Shown piece after piece: positions 8,265 through 13,993 of a DNA stretch of 13,995 bases (within the stretch, counting starts at the first letter, position 1; the number at the start of each line of letters is the position of its first letter). The position numbers were made by a program, and so were the translations under genes. The notes under the pieces are model-generated. The model ran no database searches. It worked only from the letters and a program-made list of their open reading frames with translations, and was not told the DNA's origin. Source of the DNA: Candidatus Cloacimonadota bacterium (GTDB lineage: Bacteria > Cloacimonadota > Cloacimonadia > Cloacimonadales > Cloacimonadaceae); assembly GCA_016875595.1 (NCBI GenBank), contig VGPI01000029.1, positions 1-13,995 of the forward strand. Reading direction: 5' to 3'.

Positions 8265-9055
8265 GAACCGCCGCCCTCATCCCCGCCCGTTATGAGTCCA
8301 CTCGCTTCCCTGGCAAGCCCCTGGTCACGCTGTGTGGCATCCCGCTTATCCGCTTTATCCAGGACAGGATAAGGAGTTTTGATTTGTTTGACCATGTGAT
8401 CGTTGCCACCGATTCCCCCCTCATCTATGACGAGATCGTCTCTCATGGCGGAACTGCCCGAATGACCCGGAAGGATCATCCCAGCGGCAGTGACCGCATC
8501 GCCGAAGTAGCCGGAGACATCAATGCGGAGGTGATCGTCAACGTCCAGGGCGATGAACCGCTGATCGATGCCGGATCCCTGCGCGGACTGCTTTACCTCT
8601 TTTGCGACAACAGCATCCAGATCGCTTCACTTATGACCGCCCTGTCCGATCCGGCTCAATTGACCGATCCCAATACCGTCAAAGTGGTCACCGGTCTGAA
8701 TGGTGATGCCCTCTATTTCTCCCGTGCGCCTATCCCCCACCGGCGCGACTCAGAAATCAGGCTGGAAATAGGGCGCTGTGGGAAAACGCCACTACAGGAT
8801 AACACGCGTTGCGAAAATCCGCCCCTACCATTATATTTACGTCATATCGGTGTCTATGCCTATCGCCGTGAAGCCCTGCTCCAAATGGTCTCGCTACCCC
8901 CCAGTCCGCTGGAGGAGATCGAAAAACTGGAACAACTCCGCCTGCTGCAGAACGGCATCCCAATCCGCATGTTAATGACTGACTATCAGGGCATTGGCAT
9001 CGACACACCGGATGACCTGACCGCAGTACGTAAAATCCTGGGAGACCAATCATGA
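8261..9055 (+). CDS. kdsB: 3-deoxy-manno-octulosonate cytidylyltransferase (CMP-Kdo synthetase)
   Basis: KdsB activates Kdo with CTP to CMP-Kdo for the inner core of lipopolysaccharide. Landmarks are IPARYESTRFPGKPL (7-21, nucleotide loop), HPSGSDRIAE (73-82), NVQGDEP (94-100, Mg-binding Asp98), SPLEEIEKLEQLR (215-227) and GIDTPDDL (246-253). It is 264 residues against about 248 in E. coli. The excess lies between PIPHRRD (157-163) and YLRHIGVYAY (192-201), a surface-loop position, and consists of two 11-residue repeats described separately. Active-site motifs on both sides are intact, so the enzyme is probably functional. The start sits in the ATGA overlap with the lipoprotein gene and the stop overlaps the next start in the same way. 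Confidence 0.96.
   Translation: MRTAALIPARYESTRFPGKPLVTLCGIPLIRFIQDRIRSFDLFDHVIVATDSPLIYDEIVSHGGTARMTRKDHPSGSDRIAEVAGDINAEVIVNVQGDEPLIDAGSLRGLLYLFCDNSIQIASLMTALSDPAQLTDPNTVKVVTGLNGDALYFSRAPIPHRRDSEIRLEIGRCGKTPLQDNTRCENPPLPLYLRHIGVYAYRREALLQMVSLPPSPLEEIEKLEQLRLLQNGIPIRMLMTDYQGIGIDTPDDLTAVRKILGDQS
8772..8828 (+). repeat. In-frame tandem pair of 33-bp-spaced repeats inside kdsB
   Basis: Segments 8772-8795 and 8805-8828 are related, with 16 of 24 positions identical, and lie exactly 33 nt (11 codons) apart. In protein they read GRCGKTPLQDN and TRCENPPLPLY at KdsB residues 171-181 and 182-192, sharing RC, PL and similar spacing. On the minus strand each begins GTAG(G/T)GGCG, which resembles the ends of small REP-like palindromic elements. 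They sit exactly where KdsB is longer than usual. I infer a small repeat element that inserted in a permissive loop and remained in frame. Confidence 0.6.
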
Positions 9056-10509
9056 TCAAACGCCTCTTTTTCTCTATCCTGCTCATCACTATTGCCGCCC
9101 TCAGTTATTCGTTACTGCTACGCGTCTTTTATACCAATGACTCGCATGGCGCTTACCTGCCCCGTTCTTATGTCACTCCTGAAGGCAGGATATCCCTGGG
9201 CGGATATGCTGCCCTGGAATATCACCTGAACCAGCGCAGAGCGGAATTTCCCCGCTCGGTCTATTTTGATGCCGGCGACCAACAAACCGGCAGCGTCTTT
9301 TCCTCTTTGGAACGTAACGGCGCCGTCGGTGGTGCCATCCCTGAGGTCTTCAACCTGCTTGGTCTTGCTGCTGCCGCACTCGGAAATCACGAGTTTGATT
9401 ACAGTTATGCCAATACAAAACGCCTCATCGAACTGGCAAATTACCCCTTCCTCTCCACCAATATCATCGACCACCAGACCGACGACCATCTCTCGCCCCA
9501 TCCCTACACCATCATCGAACTGGATTCCCTCCACATCGGGGTTATGGGCTTGACCATGATCGATCTCCGGGAGCGGGTCAAGGCAGCCAATGTCCGCGAC
9601 CTCACCCTGCTTCCCTACGTGCTTTCTCTGGATCGTTACCTCGACCACCTCGCCGCCCGCACCGATCTCATCTTCATCCTATCCCACCTCGGTTTTGAAG
9701 CGGACAGTTTACTGGCGACCAAACTGGATAACCGCGTCAGCATGATCATCGGCGGTCACAGCCATACCCCCCTGCCCGAACCCACCGTGGTCAATGACAT
9801 CCTCATCCTCCAAGCCGGCGCTTATCTTACCTGCCTCGGACAATTGGACATCCTCATCGAAGCAGGACGCATCCTCGGCTGGGAGAACGAACTCATCCCC
9901 GTCACCACTCCTGAGCAGATGCCGGAAACGCCTTTGAACCGGCTCGTAAATCAGATCAGCGAACGCATCGATCTCGAACTCAACCGGGTGATCGGCATCA
10001 TGCCTTTTGACAGCACTCCCTCCAAGTATGAATTGACTGACATCTCACGCTGGATGGCGGATGCGCTCCGGGCGGAGTATTTTGATCGCTACCAGCCGGA
10101 TCTGGCAATGCTCAATTGTGGCGGTATCCGCAAAGCCATACCCAAAGGCGAGATCACCCTCAAAGACCTGACCGAGATGCTGCCTTTCAACAATACCGTC
10201 GTCCTTTTCACCGCTACCGGCACTGACCTGATCAGTTTTTACAACCACAACCAACGCAATATGATCGATCCCCCGCATGACATCGTTCAGGACTCCGGGA
10301 TCAGCCGGATGGGCAATAGCGAGAATTATCTCATCAATGGTGTCCCGCTTGACCAAAAAGACATTTATCGTATTGTCTCACATGACTTTCTGGCTGGCCA
10401 GTGGGAAAAATACCTCACCTTCAAACCCCAGTCCGTCATCGACACCGGCGACCTGATCTTAGACGCCGTCAAAAACCAGATCGTCCGCCAGTTTTCACCC
10501 CAGCAATAG
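9052..10509 (+). CDS. Exported 5'-nucleotidase / metallophosphoesterase family protein
   Basis: A 485-residue enzyme of the UshA/5'-nucleotidase family, which dephosphorylates nucleotides, UDP-sugars or related esters outside the cytoplasm. A signal-like hydrophobic N-terminus (4-23) precedes the two-metal domain: Asp30 and His32 in YTNDSHG, DAGDQ (Asp76), GNHEFD (111-116), SHLGF (His212) and GGHSHT (234-239). The C-terminal substrate domain starts near 305 and carries LNCGGIRKAIPKGEIT (354-369) and LPFNNTVV (377-384). All metal ligands are present. No lipobox is seen, so it is either secreted to the periplasm or held by an uncleaved N-terminal helix. The start lies in an ATGA overlap with kdsB, with GGGAG 7 nt upstream. 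The exact substrate is not evident; its position beside kdsB hints at salvage of nucleotides at the envelope. Confidence 0.92.
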   Translation: MIKRLFFSILLITIAALSYSLLLRVFYTNDSHGAYLPRSYVTPEGRISLGGYAALEYHLNQRRAEFPRSVYFDAGDQQTGSVFSSLERNGAVGGAIPEVFNLLGLAAAALGNHEFDYSYANTKRLIELANYPFLSTNIIDHQTDDHLSPHPYTIIELDSLHIGVMGLTMIDLRERVKAANVRDLTLLPYVLSLDRYLDHLAARTDLIFILSHLGFEADSLLATKLDNRVSMIIGGHSHTPLPEPTVVNDILILQAGAYLTCLGQLDILIEAGRILGWENELIPVTTPEQMPETPLNRLVNQISERIDLELNRVIGIMPFDSTPSKYELTDISRWMADALRAEYFDRYQPDLAMLNCGGIRKAIPKGEITLKDLTEMLPFNNTVVLFTATGTDLISFYNHNQRNMIDPPHDIVQDSGISRMGNSENYLINGVPLDQKDIYRIVSHDFLAGQWEKYLTFKPQSVIDTGDLILDAVKNQIVRQFSPQQ

Positions 10510-10514
10510 CGTTT

Positions 10515-10970
10515 ATGACCGCATCAGACCACGAATACTGGATGCAGATCGCCCTGGAGGAAGCCCGCATCGCCGCCGCTGAAGATGAGATCCCGGTCGG
10601 AGCGATATTAGTCAAAGGTGATCAGATCATCCGGCGCGACCACAACCGCACCCGCCAATTACGCAATCCTCTGGCGCATGCCGAGAAATTGATAGTTGAC
10701 AAAATCCTTGCCTCAGGAATCAGGGTCCTTGAGGATCATCGCCTGTATGTGACACTTGAGCCCTGTCTGATGTGTGCCGGAATGCTGATCTTAGCCCGCC
10801 TGGACGTCCTGATCATCGGTGCCTCCGATCCCAAGGCAGGTGCCGTCGGATCGGTTTATAACGTCCTACTGGACAAGAGCTTCAACCACCACCCCACCAT
10901 CGTCAGGGGAGTGCTGAAAGAGTCCTGCAGCGCCATCCTCACCTCCTTCTTTCACGCCAAAAGAACATAG
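10515..10970 (+). CDS. tadA: tRNA-specific adenosine deaminase TadA
   Basis: A 151-residue zinc deaminase that converts A34 to inosine in tRNA-Arg(ACG). The active site is His55-Ala-Glu57 (AHAE) with Cys84 and Cys87 in EPCLMC as the other zinc ligands. PVGAILV (27-33) and GASDPKAGAVGSVYNVL (102-118) are family features, and the end, ESCSAILTSFF, matches the usual C-terminal helix. The same frame is open back to an ATG at 10401, but those extra 38 codons lie inside the nucleotidase gene and match nothing in TadA. I therefore take the ATG at 10515, 5 nt after the upstream stop. There is no good ribosome site, which suggests reinitiation after the preceding gene. A tRNA-Ser gene begins 8 nt after the stop. 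Confidence 0.95.
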   Translation: MTASDHEYWMQIALEEARIAAAEDEIPVGAILVKGDQIIRRDHNRTRQLRNPLAHAEKLIVDKILASGIRVLEDHRLYVTLEPCLMCAGMLILARLDVLIIGASDPKAGAVGSVYNVLLDKSFNHHPTIVRGVLKESCSAILTSFFHAKRT

Positions 10971-10978
10971 AAGCCCGC

Positions 10979-11068
10979 GGAGAGTTGCCGGAGCGGTTGA
11001 ACGGGACGGTCTCGAAAACCGTTGTGCCTTTACGGGCACCCAGGGTTCGAATCCCTGACTCTCCGCCA
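10979..11068 (+). tRNA. tRNA-Ser (anticodon CGA)
   Basis: A 90-nt class II tRNA with encoded CCA. The acceptor stem is GGAGAGT (10979-10985) with ACTCTCC (11058-11064), discriminator G, then CCA (11066-11068). The D-arm stem is CCG/CGG. The anticodon stem is ACGGT/ACCGT around loop CTCGAAA, giving anticodon CGA at 11013-11015, which reads codon UCG. The long variable arm (GTGCC...GGGCAC) is typical of tRNA-Ser, and the T-arm is CAGGG-TTCGAAT-CCCTG. It lies so close to tadA that it is probably cut from the end of the operon transcript. Six T residues (11070-11075) follow at once and may help termination. Confidence 0.97.
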
Positions 11069-11075
11069 GTTTTTT

Positions 11076-11109
11076 ATCACCACGAAATACCCGAAATCAC
11101 ACGAACACG
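11076..11109 (+). repeat. Left outer repeat of the mosaic (CACGAAA-type)
   Basis: ATCACCACGAAATACCCG and the following bases repeat a CGAAA-like core about every 9-10 nt. A related sequence occurs in inverted orientation at 12010-12042, so the pair bounds nearly the whole repeat block. Similarity is clear but imperfect, because the two copies differ by small insertions. Confidence 0.45.
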
Positions 11110-11206
11110 TCTGTAGATTATATAACGAATAATATCAAAGCCTCTCGAATGTGTCTATAGATTGCATAGCATCTTTTATCACCCCCCTCACCTATCTCAA
11201 CACCTC

Positions 11207-11296
11207 AACTATCACAATTCTGTCAATTATCACAACTCTGTCAATTATCACAACTCTGTCAATTATCACAACTCTTTCAAATATCACAACTCCCTC
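11207..11296 (+). repeat. 18-bp tandem repeat, five copies
   Basis: The unit AATTATCACAACTCTGTC begins at 11207, 11225, 11243, 11261 and 11279. Copies 2 and 3 are identical, copy 1 differs at two positions, copy 4 at one, and copy 5 at several. As 18 is a multiple of three, one frame gives a repeating NYHNSV peptide, which I regard as an artefact since no ribosome site or protein family supports it. It lies in a pyrimidine-rich stretch whose start (11174-11210) is repeated at 11833-11869. Confidence 0.92.
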
Positions 11297-11316
11297 AACC
11301 TCCATTCCAATCAATT

Positions 11317-11420
11317 CCCGAAGGGGGCGACACCTTCAATCAAGTCCCGAAGGGGGCGACACCTTCAATCAAGCCCCGAAGGGGGCGACACCTTCAATCA
11401 AGCCCCGGAGGGGCAACACC
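11317..11420 (+). repeat. 29-bp tandem repeat, three full copies and a partial fourth
   Basis: Units start at 11317, 11346, 11375 and 11404. Each has a small hairpin (CCCGAAGGGG), then GCGACACC, then TTCAATCAAG. The fourth copy keeps the hairpin and ACACC, then diverges. Two more diverged copies occur at 11484-11511 and 11512-11540. The units abut without spacers. Because 29 is not divisible by three, the reading frame rotates between copies, which argues against coding. The CAAGCCCC...GGGGCGACACC part is the reverse complement of the ends of the 85-bp units to the right. Confidence 0.9.
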
Positions 11421-11423
11421 ATC

Positions 11424-11458
11424 TTAGGCAGGGCGTGGAGCGAAGCGGAACCCCTGCA
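11424..11458 (-). repeat. Inverted copy of the 35-nt core found in the 85-bp units
   Basis: The reverse complement of 11424-11458 matches 11588-11622 at 34 of 35 positions, and two further copies lie at 11673-11707 and 11758-11792. Within each is a GTTCCGCTTCGCTCC segment flanked by GCAGGGG and GCCCTGCC, itself able to form a hairpin. The left copy is reversed relative to the three on the right, so the mosaic has an overall inverted layout. Confidence 0.9.
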
Positions 11459-11509
11459 CCCGATACCATCAACCTACGGTTAAGCCCCAGGGGGCGACAC
11501 AATCCATCA

Positions 11510-11560
11510 AGCCCTGGAGTGGCGACACCTTCATAGGCAGGGTGTCGCCCCTCCGGGGCT
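11510..11560. repeat. Central inverted repeat: 20-bp arms, 11-nt loop
   Basis: Arms 11510-11529 and 11541-11560 are complementary at 18 of 20 positions around an 11-nt loop (TTCATAGGCAG). Modules to the left point one way and those to the right the other, so this is the pivot of the mosaic. The structure could form a strong RNA hairpin from either strand. It lacks a T-run right after the stem, so it is not a textbook intrinsic terminator. Confidence 0.85.
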
Positions 11561-11816
11561 TGGTGTGGTTCTTCGTTTAGCCTTTGATGCAGGGGTTCCG
11601 CTTCGCTCCCCGCCCTGCCTAAGAGGGTGACGCCCCTCCGGGGCTTGGTTTGGTTCTTCGCTTAGCCTTTGATGCAGGGGTTCCGCTTCGCTACACACCC
11701 TGCCTAAGAGGGTGTCGCCCCTCCGGGGCTTGGTTTGGTTCTTCGCTTAGCACTTGATGCAGTGGTTCCGCTTCGCTCCCCGCCCTGCCTAAGATGGTTT
11801 CGCCCCCTCCGGGGCT
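11547..11816 (+). repeat. 85-bp tandem repeat, three copies plus a terminal hairpin
   Basis: Units begin at 11547, 11632 and 11717 with the hairpin GCCCCTCCGGGGC, and a lone hairpin closes the array at 11802-11816 with one extra C. Each unit then reads CTTGGTTTGGTTCTTCG, a stretch to GATGCAGGGG, the GTTCCGCTTCGCTCC core, GCCCTGCCTAAGAGGG and TGTC. Copies 1 and 2 differ at about 6 of 85 positions; copies 2 and 3 at about 8. The strong hairpins at exact spacing suggest a bacterial interspersed mosaic element of the REP type. No transposase for such elements is in the window. Confidence 0.93.
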
Positions 11817-11832
11817 GTTATGTGTAATCGGT

Positions 11833-11869
11833 ATTATATCCCCCCTCAACTATCTCCACTCCTCAACCC
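11833..11869 (+). repeat. Second copy of the C-rich pyrimidine stretch
   Basis: ATCCCCCCTCAACTATCT and the bases on either side closely match 11174-11210 in the same orientation, allowing a one-base gap. These direct copies bracket the 18-bp, 29-bp and 85-bp arrays, which would fit an insertion or a recombination product between related flanks. Confidence 0.6.
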
Positions 11870-11929
11870 TCATTCCTATTATCAATCACCAATTCTCAAT
11901 AACTTGCCCAATCGTGGTCTGGCTCATAA

Positions 11930-11950
11930 GGTCGCTGGCGGAAAGCGACC
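11930..11950. repeat. Hairpin GGTCGCT-ggcggaa-AGCGACC
   Basis: A perfect 7-bp stem with a 7-nt loop. It differs in sequence from the GCCCC/GGGGC hairpins and so represents another small repeat family. It is not followed by a T-run. Confidence 0.65.
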
Positions 11951-12009
11951 CTACATCTCAACCATCTCAACTCCATCAACCTCTCTCTCCATTCTCAATT
12001 CTCATTTTT

Positions 12010-12042
12010 CTTCCGTGCTTTTCCGTGTCTTCCGAGGTTAAT
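12010..12042 (-). repeat. Right outer repeat of the mosaic (inverted CACGAAA-type)
   Basis: CTTCCGTGCTTTTCCGTG and the following bases are, on the minus strand, a run of CACGGAA-like cores resembling 11076-11109. It ends 8 nt from the GNAT stop codon, so it lies immediately downstream of that gene. Confidence 0.45.
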
Positions 12043-12050
12043 CCCTCCCC

Positions 12051-12575
12051 TCACAGCCAATAACGATACGCAAGCACCGGCACCGGTTCATCGCAGACCA
12101 TCAGGATCCTGCGATCAACTTTTTCGCCGCCCATCCTTTCATAAAAGCGCACTGTGGGATTCTTCTCCGCCACCCAGAGCACCATCGAATGATACCCTTC
12201 CGCCACCATCCGGGCGGTGAACCGGTCAAACATCATCCGTCCGATCCCTCTTCCATGATGCGCTCGCAGCATATACATCGCCGTCAATTCCGCTTCGCAG
12301 CCATTGCCAATGCCGGTTTCGCAATCATCCTGCGGTCGATTTTTACCGCCACTTACAAATCCCACCACCTGTCCATCCACTTCAGCGACGAAGATGTGGC
12401 TGCCGGAGGCAAAGGCATGTTCCCAATTCCGCTGGCTTCCTTCCGGGTTCAATGAGGCGATCTTCCGCTCCGGCATGATCCCCGGATAGGTCTCTTGCCA
12501 GCTTTTGATATGCACCTGGACGATTGCCGCAATATCATCCGTCCGGGCAGGTCTGATCAATATCTCTTGATTCAC
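12051..12575 (-). CDS. GNAT-family N-acetyltransferase
   Basis: A 174-residue acetyl-CoA-dependent acyltransferase. It opens with ILIRPARTDDIAAIVQVH, a usual GNAT first strand and helix. FVAEVDGQVVGFVSGG (62-77) is the central hairpin. ELTAMYMLRAHHGRGIGRMM (96-115) is motif A, with the acetyl-CoA pyrophosphate loop HGRGIG at 107-112. NPTVRFYERMGG (139-150) is motif B. The SWQETYPGIMPE segment (25-36) is common in uncharacterised members. The start is a GTG (12575-12573); GGAG lies 11 nt upstream and an upstream ATG is out of frame. A TTG six codons in is an alternative. It is transcribed toward the repeat block, convergent with the tRNA operon. The substrate cannot be inferred. Confidence 0.9.
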   Translation of the reverse strand: MNQEILIRPARTDDIAAIVQVHIKSWQETYPGIMPERKIASLNPEGSQRNWEHAFASGSHIFVAEVDGQVVGFVSGGKNRPQDDCETGIGNGCEAELTAMYMLRAHHGRGIGRMMFDRFTARMVAEGYHSMVLWVAEKNPTVRFYERMGGEKVDRRILMVCDEPVPVLAYRYWL

Positions 12576-12616
12576 TTTCGCTCATGCTCCATAATCTCTT
12601 ATTTTTTGTTACTAAT

Positions 12617-12645
12617 AACGTATCAGTACTTGGTTAGAATGTCAA
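12617..12645 (-). promoter_or_regulatory. Candidate promoter for the GNAT gene
   Basis: On the minus strand a perfect TTGACA (12645-12640) is followed after 17 nt by TACGTT (12622-12617), a weak -10 box. This leaves a leader of about 35 nt before the GTG start. The -35 box and spacing are good and the -10 poor, and the promoter consensus in this organism is unknown. Confidence 0.4.
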
Positions 12646-12815
12646 ACATTATCTGAAAGGTAAATGGGACGGAGGGAGAGAGAACAAGTGTAGTATGAGC
12701 TCGAGAGACGTCATCTCTAGGTCTGTTACAAACTCTTATCCAAATCTGCAAATGAGTATCATCTTGCATAGTGGTCGCGAGGGTTTATAAGGCCGCGAGA
12801 TAGATAAGACTGGCT

Positions 12816-13073
12816 TTGGACTGTGTCACAGTGCCTGGTATTCTTGAACCCAAGATGGGTCTGTGTGTTGATCCAATTTTCTCTCAGGATGTACATCCAG
12901 TTATAACTGTTGAAGACAATGATCATTCGGAAATGGAGTATCCTGATCTTTCGTATGACCCGGCAGCAATAAACAACTGCATCGGTCTTATTCGTGTAGA
13001 TTTGTCGCAAAGCACAGATAAAAAAATGGGTAAATCCACTACCCAAATTGCTGAAATGCCAAAAACAAGCTGA
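12816..13073 (+). CDS. Unrecognised small reading frame, possibly a gene remnant
   Basis: An 85-codon frame starting at TTG; no ATG start or clear ribosome site was found. The product is acidic in its middle (VEDNDHSEMEYPDLSYDP, about 32-49) and ends KTTQ-like in a polar tail. Composition looks protein-like, more so than the antisense frame, which is why I list it. I do not recognise a family. It may be the 3' end of a degraded gene, since the frame opens only 4 codons upstream of the TTG. Low confidence that it is expressed. Confidence 0.25.
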   Translation: MDCVTVPGILEPKMGLCVDPIFSQDVHPVITVEDNDHSEMEYPDLSYDPAAINNCIGLIRVDLSQSTDKKMGKSTTQIAEMPKTS

Positions 13074-13332
13074 GTAAAGCAATCAAGAGATTTGGGAGTG
13101 TAAACGGAGGCAGCGGAATGGGGATCAATGCTATTCCATAGCAGATGATAGAGATGGATAACTAAGCAAAAGATAGCTATACGGAACCGAATTGTACTTA
13201 ACAGAATGCGGGTGTTGATTTTGTATTGATATCTTTTTATAGTCTGTGTTACTTTATCTTGCGTTCATTGATCTCCATGAATAGGTATGTTTCTTAAGCT
13301 CCTCAGGCAAAGTAGGTGTATAATTGATTAGA

Positions 13333-13993
13333 TTAGGGCTGGCGCTCGGAGATTACCCAATAATCCCTATCAATGGACTTAACTTGAGTATGAAACTGCG
13401 GATGAACCAAAAAGAGTTTAATTATCTGCTCTCTATCGTACAAATACAAGGGGCAACGTGACTTGTAGCGGAGTTTTCGTTGCCATGCCAGTAAACCACC
13501 AGAGGCTGGAAAACTAAAGAAACAAGCCCTTTTTGTCATTTTCAAAGCTTTTTCCAAAACCCTTGAAGCATCTTTCATATAATCCATAAAGCCCATCAGA
13601 ATCAAATAGTCGAAGTTTTGGTTCTCATCTAATTCAAAAAAGTCCCCGGTAAGAAAATTTACTCTATCTTCTAACTTCTCGGCTTTGGCTTTTTAAATTT
13701 GCAATAGAAATCATCCCTGGAGCAAAATCTATCCCCGTCACAATAGCACCTTGTTTAGCTAAAGCCAAACTATAGTGTCCAGGACCGCACCCCACATCCA
13801 GCACAGTAAGCTGATCTAATGGAGTGCATGCCTGCATAGTTAGCTCGAAGCGCATGCGCATGCTTTTGCGAAACAATCTGTTTACAACTCCCGTAAAGGC
13901 ATTATTCTCATTACCGTAGATAGAATTAAAATCTGCAGCATAGCTATGAAAGAAACTTTCTGTTTTGTGTTCAGGATTGTTTTTGCTGGTCAT
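13333..13993 (-). pseudogene. Class I SAM-dependent methyltransferase, frameshifted
   Basis: Two minus-strand frames form one methyltransferase. The first (start ATG 13993-13991) has TESFFHSYAADFNSIYG, then motif I VLDVGCGPGHY (64-74) and the acidic Asp89 of GIDFAPGM, but stops at 13664. The second, one frame over, continues with KAKAEKLEDRVNFLTGDFF, then DYLILMGFMDYM, and ends at 13333 after DYWVISERQP. The frames meet at a run of five A (minus strand, about 13695) inside TTTAAAAAGCC. Removing one A restores a continuous protein of about 219 residues, normal for the family. Either the gene is a recent pseudogene or the base is a homopolymer sequencing error. The start is only 2 nt from the window edge, so an upstream extension is possible. 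Substrate unknown; such enzymes are common in sugar or surface-polymer clusters. Confidence 0.8.

Larger units (their letters stand above)
11069..12050. repeat. Non-coding repeat mosaic between convergent units
   Basis: About 980 nt with no credible gene. Reading rightward: an outer CACGAAA-type segment, a C-rich pyrimidine stretch, an 18-bp tandem array, a 29-bp tandem array, one inverted copy of a 35-nt module, a central hairpin, three 85-bp tandem units, a second copy of the pyrimidine stretch, a separate hairpin (11930-11950), more CTCAA/TTCTC-rich sequence, and an outer segment inverted relative to the first. Short reading frames here simply translate the repeats. It lies between the 3' ends of tRNA-Ser (plus strand) and the GNAT gene (minus strand). 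I infer a cluster of REP/BIME-like and other miniature elements that accumulated where disruption is harmless; it may also block read-through. Confidence 0.8.
12576..13332. other. AT-richer, gene-poor stretch
   Basis: About 750 nt between the GNAT start and the end of the methyltransferase remnant. It is visibly lower in GC than the rest of the window. Apart from the GNAT promoter and one unrecognised reading frame (12816-13073) I find no gene, RNA or terminator. Small inverted repeats are present: AGAGA/TCTCT near 12703-12717 and TGGGTA/TACCCA at 13027-13045. The overlapping minus-strand frame at 12759-13082 looks like a shadow. Confidence 0.55.

Noticed and set aside
10401..10514. Longer start for tadA at 10401
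   Set aside because: The added 38 residues are encoded inside the nucleotidase gene and do not resemble any TadA N-terminus.
10979..11075. tRNA-Ser as an integration site for a genomic island
   Set aside because: No integrase, and no repeat of the tRNA 3' end, was found in the following 3 kb; the neighbouring repeats are unrelated to the tRNA.
11151..11536. Two overlapping plus-strand reading frames of 110 and 124 codons
   Set aside because: They merely translate the 18-bp and 29-bp repeats (NYHNSV and PEGGDT-like peptides), with no ribosome site or family similarity.
11207..11816. Possible CRISPR array (short direct repeats)
   Set aside because: The 18-, 29- and 85-bp units are tandem, with no unique spacers of constant length, and no cas-like gene is present.
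11794..12063. Plus-strand frames of 89 and 73 codons right of the 85-bp array
   Set aside because: They lie in pyrimidine-rich repeat sequence, give low-complexity Pro/Ser/Leu peptides, and have no start signal.
12759..13082. 107-codon minus-strand frame
   Set aside because: Rich in Cys, Phe, Tyr and His with no recognisable domain; looks like a shadow in AT-rich sequence.
13664..13720. Programmed ribosomal frameshift in the methyltransferase
   Set aside because: Continuing needs a +1 (or -2) shift at the A run, while classical A-rich slippery sites give -1; no stimulatory structure was seen.
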